Shown here one piece after another: positions 1-7,163 of a stretch of 11,926 nucleotides of DNA. The translations under genes were made by a program, and so were the position numbers. Source of the DNA: Haloarculaceae archaeon (GTDB taxonomy: Archaea; Halobacteriota; Halobacteria; Halobacteriales; Haloarculaceae); NCBI GenBank assembly GCA_028274885.1, contig JAQCMX010000068.1, forward strand, positions 1 through 11,926, in the 5' to 3' direction. Within the stretch, counting starts at the first letter, position 1. Every line of letters begins with the position of its first letter. The notes beneath the pieces were generated by a model. That model saw nothing but the letters and a program-made list of their open reading frames with translations, was not told the DNA's origin and did not search any database.

Positions 1-1670
1 TCCCCGGATTCGAACTCCTCTTTTAATTCCTGGAACGACGAAGCGGAGTCGGCTGCGCCGCCGGGGTCGGTACCCTTCCCGGATGCTGTACGCTCCGTGT
101 CTTTCCGTTCCCCCGACGAGTCTCCCCTCTCGCCTTTCACACTCGTCTCGTCGGGATCCACCGGTGGTTCACCGTCGCTGTCCTGTTCGTCGGGTTCGGA
201 ATCCGAAGGTTCGTTTCTCGGCCCATCCCACCCTGCCTCGCCGGAGTCGAACTCCTCTTTGAGCTCCTGGAACACCGACTCGTCGGCCTTCGCGGAGGTG
301 ACACCATCGTCACTCGGTTGGGCGTCACTATCGGGCGCTCGTGACACAGCGGGGGCATCCGCGCCAGTCGGTGTCTCACTGCTGTCCGGTCTGGGTGTGG
401 CCCTCTCCCCCGGTTCCGGAGTGGCCGCGTCCGTCCCGCCTACGCCTGCAGTCTCCGGTTTCGAGACCGAACGACTCACAGAGAGCTCCTGTGAGGGCTC
501 GGGGACACCACTGACGAGGTCCGGGTCCACCGGCTCCGTCGCTGTTTCGAGACGGCGAAACGCGTCGCTTGTCGTGATAGCCGAAACGAGATCACCCGGC
601 TCGAGAACGTGGTCCGGGTCGGGGAGGACCTGTGGGGACTCCCCGTCGGGCGTCACCGCGACGATCAGCGGGGAGAGTGCGCCAACCGGCATGCCGTGTA
701 GCGGGCTTCCAGCCTCGACTGTCACGGCACTGGCGGTCTGCTGGGCAGCCCGGAGCAGGGAGGCGAACTCCCGCCCCGGTCGGTCCTCGACCGGCAGGGT
801 GACCAGCCGGTAGGTTCGTGTGGGATCGATCTTCGGCGTATCGGCCGAGTTGATCGCCAGTGTGACCGTGTCCTCGGAGACACCACGGAGTTCACCGGTC
901 AGGACCCGCTCCATCGGTTCTGTCTCCCAGACCTGGACGAGATCACCGGAACTGGCGGCGAATGCGGGGTCGGCACGGAGCGCGACTGCGTTTGTCTCCG
1001 GCGGCAAGGTCGGTCCGATGCCCGCAGCCCGACTCCCGAGTGCGAGGTGCTCGATCGAACCGTCGGCTGCAAGTTCGAGGTCGACGTGCCCCACCGCGTA
1101 GTCAGTTTTGAGCCGCGAGACGAGCCGGTCGTGGAGCTCTTCGACGGTCAGTTTCCGCGGAAAGACAAACTTCGTCCCTGCAAGCTGTTTGCGGGTGCTG
1201 GGTGCGATTGGGTCGTACCCGACCGCGTCGTCGAGTTCGTCGGGCAGTTCAACGGTGATGACACGGCCGACGGTTTTTACGATCTGCGAAACATCCTCTT
1301 CGATTGCCCGCGTCGGCGTGTCCAGCAACACGTTGGTTCCGAATCGGTCGCCGGCGATCCGGCCCGCCACTGCGCCACCGATTCCAAGCAAAAAGCCGAG
1401 GATATTCAAAAGTGCAATCTCCGCCTCTGTCAGTTCCACACTGCCGGCGACGATCTCGTCGAGAACAGCAGCGGTGTTGAGATAGATCGCAACGCCGCTG
1501 AGACCGACCAGCAGTCCCAACGCGGCCGGGATCAGCTCTCTCGTGTACCAGCGGTAGACGATCGCCGCGACACCGGCGAGGGTCGCTGCGAGAACCGCCA
1601 GTCCGACGAACTGCGCCAGGATCCCGGTCGCCTGTTCGAGTCGTGACTGGGCGACAATCGACACAAACAT
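1..1670 (-). CDS. Membrane-anchored TrkA-C (RCK_C) domain protein with repeat-bearing acidic tail, 3' end outside window
   Basis: The frame is open from ATG at 1670 to the left edge (556 full codons, no stop), so the C-terminus is missing. An in-frame TGA lies just upstream, and GGTGATC (minus strand, 1675-1681) is a good Shine-Dalgarno site. Residues about 18-40, 46-65 and 86-104 look like membrane helices. A soluble region containing FPRKLTVEELHDRL (170-183) aligns with FPVDLRLEELESRM of the next gene upstream. Residues about 290-375 resemble a TrkA-C domain, including GSPLHGMPVGAL and the closing LEPGDLV. From about 376 the chain is rich in Pro, Ser, Asp and Glu and probably disordered, with the motif FQELKEEF(D/E)SG at 467 and 546. 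TrkA-C domains usually sense ligands in potassium transport, so an ion-transport accessory role is inferred. It lies 91 bases after its paralogue on the same strand, probably in one operon. Confidence 0.85.
   Translation of the reverse strand, partial: MFVSIVAQSRLEQATGILAQFVGLAVLAATLAGVAAIVYRWYTRELIPAALGLLVGLSGVAIYLNTAAVLDEIVAGSVELTEAEIALLNILGFLLGIGGAVAGRIAGDRFGTNVLLDTPTRAIEEDVSQIVKTVGRVITVELPDELDDAVGYDPIAPSTRKQLAGTKFVFPRKLTVEELHDRLVSRLKTDYAVGHVDLELAADGSIEHLALGSRAAGIGPTLPPETNAVALRADPAFAASSGDLVQVWETEPMERVLTGELRGVSEDTVTLAINSADTPKIDPTRTYRLVTLPVEDRPGREFASLLRAAQQTASAVTVEAGSPLHGMPVGALSPLIVAVTPDGESPQVLPDPDHVLEPGDLVSAITTSDAFRRLETATEPVDPDLVSGVPEPSQELSVSRSVSKPETAGVGGTDAATPEPGERATPRPDSSETPTGADAPAVSRAPDSDAQPSDDGVTSAKADESVFQELKEEFDSGEAGWDGPRNEPSDSEPDEQDSDGEPPVDPDETSVKGERGDSSGERKDTERTASGKGTDPGGAADSASSFQELKEEFESG
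3..273 (-). repeat. Two spaced copies of a 33-base coding repeat (FQELKEEF motif)
   Basis: Bases 3-35 and 241-273 (offset 238) are similar over 33 bases with about five differences. On the minus strand both encode FQELKEEF followed by D/E-S-G. The copies sit in the acidic tail of the gene at 1-1670. Because the gene continues beyond the window, further copies may exist. Confidence 0.7.
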
Positions 1671-1674
1671 TAGG

Positions 1675-1681
1675 GATCACC
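1675..1681 (-). promoter_or_regulatory. Shine-Dalgarno site GGTGATC
   Basis: Minus-strand GGTGATC is complementary to the 3' end of archaeal 16S rRNA (GATCACCTCCT) and lies four bases before the ATG at 1670. It fixes the start of the left-edge gene and fits translation as the second gene of an operon. Confidence 0.6.
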
Positions 1682-1761
1682 CCAGTGCCCCCGTCGGGTA
1701 GCCGTATCAATCGGCACCCCCGACCCGACCTTGTCTCCGGTCGCGTGCGCTCGTGGCGGGA

Positions 1762-2991
1762 TCATACCATCGACCTCGTAAATTCCTCAAGATGGTCTCG
1801 CTTTGCGGCCACGAACAGTTCGTCACCGGCTTCGAGGACTGTCTGCCCGGCGGGTGCGATCCGCCACCCCTCCTGTTTCCGGACCGCAAGGACCGTCACG
1901 TTATGTTGCCGTCGGAGCTGTGCGGGTCCGAGTGTCAGCCCCTGGAGCGCGCTACTTGACCGGACTGCAAGTCGCCGGAAGTGACGATCCGCGCGCCTGA
2001 GCATCGAGACAACCTCAAACTCACGTCGGGTACCGCGGGGTTCGACAACGATTTTCACGTCACTGGCACGCAAAAGCGGCTGGACGTCGGTTCGGGTAAC
2101 GGCGATCGTGAGCCGTCCTGGCCCGCCGTCGGTCGTCGGTGCCCGGACTGGCGTTTCGGGGTCCCCGTCGTCCGCAGGCTCCTCCAGGGAGCGAGGTTCG
2201 ATGCTCGGGTTCTCACCCCCGCCCTTGCCGGTCCGTGCACTGATGACCGTGCCCCGAACCTGCACGTCCGGCGTGATGACAGTGACCTCATCGCCACGTG
2301 CGAGTCCGGTTGGGACGAGTCCGCTGACAGAGACGGCGTGTCGACCCGACTCCACCCGTTTCGAGAGGCCAGAAAACGGCGGTGCGGCCACCACTGTTGC
2401 CCGTCCACGTTCGTCGATGGTCACGGACACATCTCCCAGATCGTACTCGGTCTGTAATCGGTCGGCCATCCGTGATTCGAGTTCCTCCAGTCGGAGATCC
2501 ACCGGAAATGTGAGTTCGGCGTTGCGCAACTCCGCCCGGAGTTCCGCCGAGAGGGGTGGGTAGCCTTCCATGTCAGCCACCTCGCCGACGACACTGATCT
2601 TGACCTCCTCACCGTCACCTACAATTTTTGCCCCTTTCCGCGAGATGCGCTCGCTGCGCAACGAGGACAGTGCGAGCCGCTGGGGGAACTCGGCCGCCAC
2701 CTGATCGCCTTTGCTGTGTGCGTACATCGAGACCAGCCCGACGACGACAACCGCAGTGAGCAAACGCGGGGGGGTTGGATTTTGCGTGATCGATTCGTCC
2801 GTAAGCGCGAGCAAGCCGCCATTTACCCCCGCTAGCGCGATTGCGAGAACTGTGACAGCAACCCCCGGAAGTGCCACCCCAGTGACGTATTTGAATCCGA
2901 AACCCAGCCCCCACGAGACGAATGCAGGGACAATCCCGACGAGAAGCCCCAGATAAATACCGAGGAGTATCTCCGCCGGAAACGATGGCAT
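1762..2991 (-). CDS. Membrane-anchored TrkA-C (RCK_C) domain protein
   Basis: This 409-residue protein has three predicted membrane helices (about 9-32, 40-64 and 76-92), then a charged soluble region. Residues 162-180 (FPVDLRLEELESRM and following) and a beta-rich stretch with GDEVTVI (233-239) match the paralogue at 1-1670. A linker at about 255-290 is rich in Pro, Gly and Asp. Residues about 335-405 resemble a TrkA-C domain, with ALQGLTLGPAQL and VLEAGDELFV. There is no TrkA-N Rossmann domain and no pore motif, so this is neither a channel nor a complete Trk regulator. A regulatory or accessory role in cation transport is inferred from the domain and from the divergent potassium channel next door. 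The ATG at 2991 is preceded by a TATA-like box centred 26 bases upstream, so the transcript is probably leaderless. Confidence 0.85.
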   Translation of the reverse strand: MPSFPAEILLGIYLGLLVGIVPAFVSWGLGFGFKYVTGVALPGVAVTVLAIALAGVNGGLLALTDESITQNPTPPRLLTAVVVVGLVSMYAHSKGDQVAAEFPQRLALSSLRSERISRKGAKIVGDGEEVKISVVGEVADMEGYPPLSAELRAELRNAELTFPVDLRLEELESRMADRLQTEYDLGDVSVTIDERGRATVVAAPPFSGLSKRVESGRHAVSVSGLVPTGLARGDEVTVITPDVQVRGTVISARTGKGGGENPSIEPRSLEEPADDGDPETPVRAPTTDGGPGRLTIAVTRTDVQPLLRASDVKIVVEPRGTRREFEVVSMLRRADRHFRRLAVRSSSALQGLTLGPAQLRRQHNVTVLAVRKQEGWRIAPAGQTVLEAGDELFVAAKRDHLEEFTRSMV

Positions 2992-3013
2992 ACATATACA
3001 CAGTACACGGCGA

Positions 3014-3020
3014 CTAAAAG
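3014..3020 (-). promoter_or_regulatory. TATA-like box for the TrkA-C operon
   Basis: Minus-strand CTTTTAG is centred 26 bases upstream of the ATG at 2991, the spacing expected for an archaeal TATA box and a leaderless transcript. No Shine-Dalgarno site is visible before that ATG, which agrees. Confidence 0.5.
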
Positions 3021-3034
3021 ACGTTTCTCCGCCT

Positions 3035-3052
3035 GTCTGACGGGGGTCAGAC
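3035..3052. promoter_or_regulatory. Inverted repeat, candidate shared operator
   Basis: GTCTGAC, four G bases, then GTCAGAC form a perfect inverted repeat with 7-bp arms. It lies midway between the TATA-like boxes of the divergent TrkA-C operon and the potassium channel gene. The position suits a dimeric regulator acting on both promoters. The regulator is unknown. Confidence 0.5.
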
Positions 3053-3078
3053 GCGCCGAACGGAGGGCAAGCGGAGAG

Positions 3079-3084
3079 CTTTAG
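3079..3084 (+). promoter_or_regulatory. TATA-like box for the potassium channel gene
   Basis: CTTTAG lies about 26 bases upstream of the ATG at 3108, mirroring the box of the divergent gene. This predicts a leaderless transcript. The box is short and GC-flanked, so the call is tentative. Confidence 0.4.
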
Positions 3085-3107
3085 CCGTCCGGGGGCGAGA
3101 CACCAGC

Positions 3108-4274
3108 ATGGCTGCCGACCGGGATAGACGGTTGCAGGTACTTAGCAGTCGTGGCGCGGTCATCGCCGCCAGCCTGGTAGCCGTTCTCTCGCTGGCAACC
3201 GGGATTGCCAACATCACGGTCGGTGTGTCCGTCGAACCGTTCGGCGCCTATATCCCGGAGACGCTACAGACCGCCGCCGGCTTCACCGGGGCTCTCACCG
3301 GGTTCCTGATGCTGGTGAGCACGTGGGCGCTCCGGCGCGGCCTCCGGGCGGGCTGGTATGCGACGGTCGCTCTCCTCCCGATAACCGCAGCTCAGGGTCT
3401 CATGCAATCCAGTGTTTACTCGCTCCCGCTCGTTTTCCTGTCGGCACTCACGTTGCCGGCGCTTCTGAGCAGTCGGGAGCGGTTCGACAGGCTCGTCTCG
3501 CTCTCGACGGCACAGATCGCGGCGATTCTCGCGCTGACTGGGACACTTGTCTACGGCACTGTGGGGGCGTTCGTGTTGCGCGAGGAGTTTGCCGACGGCG
3601 AGATCGAAACAGTTGCAGACGCCTTCTACTACACAATCGTCACCGCAAGCACCGTCGGGTACGGTGACATCACACCCGTAAGCCAGCAGGCCCGCCTGTT
3701 TGGGATCTCAGTTGTGATCCTCGGTACCGCAAGTTTCGCGGTCGCGCTGGGATCGGTGCTGGGGCCTGCAATCGAAGCCCGTTTTTCACGAGCACTCGGA
3801 ACCATGACAGAAACAGAGTACGAACTTCTCGAGGACCACGTCGTTGTCCTCGGATTCGGCGAACTGACGGAACCGCTTCTCGAAGAACTGCAAGGCGACT
3901 GCAGGTTCGTGATCGTGGCAGAAGACCGCGACCGGGTTCGCGATCTCCGGGATCGGGGATACGACGTCGCGGTCGGCAATCCGAGCGACGAGGAACCGCT
4001 TCACACTGCTGGAATCGAGCACGCAAGGGCGGTCATCGTGGCGACGAACAACGACGCCGAGGATGCGCTTGCGATCCTCACCGCCCGGGAGTTGAACCCG
4101 GAGATCCGCATCGTCGCTGCAGCAACGGTTCGGGACAACGTGGACAAACTCCGACGCGCCGGCGCCGACACGGTGCTGAGTCCTGCGGTCATCGGCGGTC
4201 GACTGCTCGTCCGTTCCGCACTCGGCGAAAAAAACATCGAGGCGGTCGCCGATCGTGTGTTCGATGACGACTAA
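3108..4274 (+). CDS. Potassium channel with pore loop and cytoplasmic TrkA-N (RCK_N) domain
   Basis: This 388-residue membrane protein is a predicted K+ channel. The selectivity filter TVGYGD is at residues 182-187, between an outer helix (about 135-155) and an inner helix (about 197-220). Three or four further hydrophobic segments lie upstream (about 16-38, 57-75, 80-96 and 103-120), more than in a minimal two-helix channel. From about 243 a Rossmann-type RCK_N domain begins with DHVVVLGFGELTE and continues through the VIVATNNDAEDAL strand-helix to about 360. The dinucleotide loop reads GFGELT, with Thr at the usual third Gly. The protein stops after RCK_N, so the RCK_C half found in many channels is absent. 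The ATG at 3108 sits 26 bases after a TATA-like box. It converges on cheR with a 26-base gap. Role: regulated K+ flux, important for a salt-in cytoplasm (inferred). Confidence 0.92.
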   Translation: MAADRDRRLQVLSSRGAVIAASLVAVLSLATGIANITVGVSVEPFGAYIPETLQTAAGFTGALTGFLMLVSTWALRRGLRAGWYATVALLPITAAQGLMQSSVYSLPLVFLSALTLPALLSSRERFDRLVSLSTAQIAAILALTGTLVYGTVGAFVLREEFADGEIETVADAFYYTIVTASTVGYGDITPVSQQARLFGISVVILGTASFAVALGSVLGPAIEARFSRALGTMTETEYELLEDHVVVLGFGELTEPLLEELQGDCRFVIVAEDRDRVRDLRDRGYDVAVGNPSDEEPLHTAGIEHARAVIVATNNDAEDALAILTARELNPEIRIVAAATVRDNVDKLRRAGADTVLSPAVIGGRLLVRSALGEKNIEAVADRVFDDD

Positions 4275-4300
4275 AGCGACGGTAGAACCAGTACAGGCTG

Positions 4301-5107
4301 TCAGCTGCGCCGATAGATGCGCTGCTGTTTGTACACCGGTTTGAACGCGTCCCGGCATTCGTTTGGGAGTGTTTCGGTCATGCCGATCATGAGATAGCCC
4401 CCGTTGCGCAACGATTTGCGTATCGTCTCGAAGATCGGAACCTTGAACGAGGGATCGATGTAGATTAGGAGATTCCGACAGAGGACGAGGTCCAGGTCGC
4501 GCTTGGGGTCGCCACGGATGAGATCGTGGCGCTCGAACGTCACCAGGTTTTTGACCTCGTCACGCACTGAGAACCGGTCGCCGTCGCGATCGATATATCG
4601 CTCGTAGCTGTCCAGTGGTTCCAGTTCCTCCTCGATATCGGTCGTCTGGGAGGTTTCGTAGACACCGTCACGGGCCACGTCGAGGATATCCGGATTGATG
4701 TCCGTGCCCGTGATCTCGACGCGCCGGTCTGTTATTTCACTATCATCCTGGGCAAGCATTGCAACAGAGTAGGGTTCCCGGCCATCAGCACACGGCGCAC
4801 TCCAGATCCGGACGCGACGGTGTTTGTCGGTCAACTCGCGCAAGACCAACCGGAGTTGCTCCCACGCCTCGGGGTTCCGGAAGAAACCGGTGACGTTGAT
4901 CGAAAGCGAGTCGAGCAGGTCTTCCTGTTCGCCATCGTCACGCTCGAGAATGCGCTTGTACGTACGGTAGTCGTCGGCATCGGTCCGGCGCATGCGAGCC
5001 GTTATCCGTCTGTCGAGGTAGGAGTCGTTGTAAAACTCCGACTCGAAGTCGAGTTCCGCCTCGATGTATTCGAGCAGGTTCTGGAAGCCCCGGCCGTCGT
5101 GGCTCAT
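4301..5107 (-). CDS. cheR: Chemotaxis protein methyltransferase CheR
   Basis: CheR methylates glutamate side chains of chemoreceptors using S-adenosylmethionine, which raises kinase activity during adaptation. The 268-residue length is normal. An N-terminal helical domain (about 8-60) precedes NVTGFFRNPEAWE (71-83). The SAM-binding motif is IWSAPCADGREPYSVAM (101-117), where Arg110 stands at a position that is often Glu in bacterial enzymes. GTDINPDIL (134-142) supplies the acidic ribose contact, and LCRNLLIYID (209-218) is the conserved late motif. The start ATG overlaps the cheA stop as ATGA (5104-5107), so translation is probably coupled to cheA. It is the last gene of the cheB-cheA-cheR run. 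Confidence 0.96.
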   Translation of the reverse strand: MSHDGRGFQNLLEYIEAELDFESEFYNDSYLDRRITARMRRTDADDYRTYKRILERDDGEQEDLLDSLSINVTGFFRNPEAWEQLRLVLRELTDKHRRVRIWSAPCADGREPYSVAMLAQDDSEITDRRVEITGTDINPDILDVARDGVYETSQTTDIEEELEPLDSYERYIDRDGDRFSVRDEVKNLVTFERHDLIRGDPKRDLDLVLCRNLLIYIDPSFKVPIFETIRKSLRNGGYLMIGMTETLPNECRDAFKPVYKQQRIYRRS

Positions 5108-7065
5108 AGGGTAACCACGTCGAGGATATGGACGATATTGCCGTCACCGAGCACTGCCGTCCCGGAGAGCCCGGGCGTGCCGCTGAGAATGCCTTCGAGC
5201 GGTTTGACGACGACCTCCTCCTGTGAGTTAACCTGGTCACAGCGGAGGGCAATCTGCCGTTCCGACCCGCGGATCCGGACGAGCATCCCACCGGTCTCGA
5301 CGCTCCCGCCGTCTGCTGTTGCCCGACCCGGGACATCGAACGTCTCGCCCAGATCCACGATCGGGTAGATCTCGTCGTTGTGTTTGATAACCTCCTGTCC
5401 GTTGACCTGTTTTATTTCGTCGGTGCGGGTGATCTCGTCGACGTTCTTGATCGGGATCCCGTACTCTTCGTCACCGACCTGTACGAAAAGGACCTTTACG
5501 ATTGCCATCGTCACCGGCAACCGCAAGGAGACGGTCGTTCCCTCCCTTGGCGTGCTCTCGACGTTGACCGAGCCATCGAGTTGTGTCACCGTGTCGTGGA
5601 CGACATCCATCCCGACGCCGCGGCCACTGGTGTCTGTCACCTCCTCTGCCGTGGAGAAACCAGGATGGAAGATCAGATCGTAGATGGCGGAATCGTCCAT
5701 CGTCTCGAGTTCCTCGGGCGAGCGGACACCTGTCTTGATGGCCTGCTGTTTGAGTTCCTCCACATCGAGGCCCGCACCATCGTCCTCGACCTTGATGATG
5801 ACGTGATCACGCTCCCGGGAAGCCCGCAGTGTGACCTGTCCCTCGCGGGGTTTGCCGACCTGTTCGCGCTCTTCGGGGGTTTCGATGCCGTGATCGAGGG
5901 AGTTGCGGATGATGTGCATCAACGGGTCCGAAATCTCGGTGAGGATCGTTCGATCGAGTTCGATATCCTCCCCTTCGATCTCGAAGGTGACCTCCTTTCC
6001 GAGTTCACGCGAGAGGTCCCGGACCATCCGTGGGAACTTACCCACGATCTTTTTGAGTGGGATCAATCGCATATCCATCACCGTGTTCTGGAGGTTGCCC
6101 GTGATCTTGTCCAGTTCGCTGAGCGTCTCCTCGGCGGAGTCGAGATTCTCCTGCTCGACGGCTCGCCGAAGCTTGATACGACTCGTCACGAGTTGCTCGA
6201 CCAGCCCGTGGAGGTCGTCTAGCTGTGCCACGTCGACCCTGACGGATTTGATCTCGTCGACAGAGTGGTCATCTCCAGGGTCTGTTGCCGCTGTCGGCGC
6301 CTTCCCATCGCCCGAGAGGACCTCGTCGGTGACTTCCGATACGGTGGCCGCCTCGATCCTGCCGACCGTCTCGAGTTCCGCGTCGACCCGGCCGATCTGA
6401 TCTGTTTCGACAAACAGGTCGAACGTCCCCTCGTATGCACCATCCTCGATATCCGCTCTGTCGGGGACCGTATCCAGAACCTCAAAGATCTCCCCGACAC
6501 TCTCCATTGCGAACATCGCGTCGACACCAGCCATGTTCGTCTGACCGAGATCAACTTCCACGTGTGCGACATCGTCCTCGACAGCGTCCTCGTCGATGTC
6601 GACGGCGTCGAAATCGACACCACTCTCTTCGGTACGGTCGGTTGCCTCCTCGACAGCGGCCTCACTGCCAGCCCCGGCCGCGCCGCCCCCCTGTTCGAGA
6701 ACCGCCCGGAGCCGGTCGACGAGTGTTCCTGTCTCCGCGGACGGTTCACCGTCCGATTCGATTTCCCGGACGATGGTTTCGATCTGGTCGACGCCGGCGA
6801 AGATCAGATCCATTACCTCCGGCGAAACCTGGATCTCGCCCTCGCGAATCTCATCGAGGAGGTCCTCCATGGCGTGTGCAAGGCTGGACGCCTCGTCGAA
6901 GCCCATCGCCCCGAAGTTGCCCTTGAGGGTGTGGGCCGTCCGGAATATCTGATCCATCGCCTCCCTGTCGCCAGGATCGGACTCCAGATCTAACAGCGAG
7001 TTGTTCAGCTTCGTTATCTCCTCTTCGCTTTCTCTGATGAACGCATCGAGGTATTGATCGTCCAT
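5104..7065 (-). CDS. cheA: Chemotaxis histidine kinase CheA
   Basis: CheA autophosphorylates under receptor control and passes phosphate to CheY and CheB. The order of domains in 653 residues is canonical. An Hpt (P1) domain has the phosphorylated His45 in AHTLKGN. An acidic linker leads to a P2-like response-regulator docking domain (about 166-245). The dimerisation helices (P3) are at about 272-340. The ATPase domain (P4) has the N box IIRNSLDHGIE (385-395), G1 DDGAGL (428-433) and G2 GRGVGMDVV (481-489). A CheW-like P5 domain spans about 515-650 and binds CheW and receptors. The ATG at 7065 follows GGTGATC at good spacing. It lies 98 bases after cheB and overlaps cheR by four bases. The intact catalytic boxes indicate an active kinase. 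Confidence 0.97.
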   Translation of the reverse strand: MDDQYLDAFIRESEEEITKLNNSLLDLESDPGDREAMDQIFRTAHTLKGNFGAMGFDEASSLAHAMEDLLDEIREGEIQVSPEVMDLIFAGVDQIETIVREIESDGEPSAETGTLVDRLRAVLEQGGGAAGAGSEAAVEEATDRTEESGVDFDAVDIDEDAVEDDVAHVEVDLGQTNMAGVDAMFAMESVGEIFEVLDTVPDRADIEDGAYEGTFDLFVETDQIGRVDAELETVGRIEAATVSEVTDEVLSGDGKAPTAATDPGDDHSVDEIKSVRVDVAQLDDLHGLVEQLVTSRIKLRRAVEQENLDSAEETLSELDKITGNLQNTVMDMRLIPLKKIVGKFPRMVRDLSRELGKEVTFEIEGEDIELDRTILTEISDPLMHIIRNSLDHGIETPEEREQVGKPREGQVTLRASRERDHVIIKVEDDGAGLDVEELKQQAIKTGVRSPEELETMDDSAIYDLIFHPGFSTAEEVTDTSGRGVGMDVVHDTVTQLDGSVNVESTPREGTTVSLRLPVTMAIVKVLFVQVGDEEYGIPIKNVDEITRTDEIKQVNGQEVIKHNDEIYPIVDLGETFDVPGRATADGGSVETGGMLVRIRGSERQIALRCDQVNSQEEVVVKPLEGILSGTPGLSGTAVLGDGNIVHILDVVTL

Positions 7066-7070
7066 TGTTA

Positions 7071-7077
7071 GATCACC
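7071..7077 (-). promoter_or_regulatory. Shine-Dalgarno site GGTGATC before cheA
   Basis: Minus-strand GGTGATC lies five bases before the cheA ATG and matches the 16S rRNA 3' end complement. It supports the chosen cheA start and translation from a leadered cheB-cheA mRNA. Confidence 0.6.
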
Positions 7078-7163
7078 GCTTGAATGTTCCGTTGTCGTGA
7101 GTGCATGATTACTGGGTCCCGATTTCGCGTTTGTTGTCCATGTGATTCCTGGTCTGTGTGCAG

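Noticed and set aside
97..1646. Plus-strand open frames opposite the left-edge gene
   Set aside because: They are rich in Ser/Pro/Arg without structure, and the minus strand carries an uninterrupted frame with membrane helices and a TrkA-C domain.
5380..6993. Long plus-strand open frames opposite cheA (280 and 242 codons), with similar frames opposite cheB
   Set aside because: They are mirror frames of GC-rich coding sequence, show no domain pattern, and the minus-strand kinase is unambiguous.
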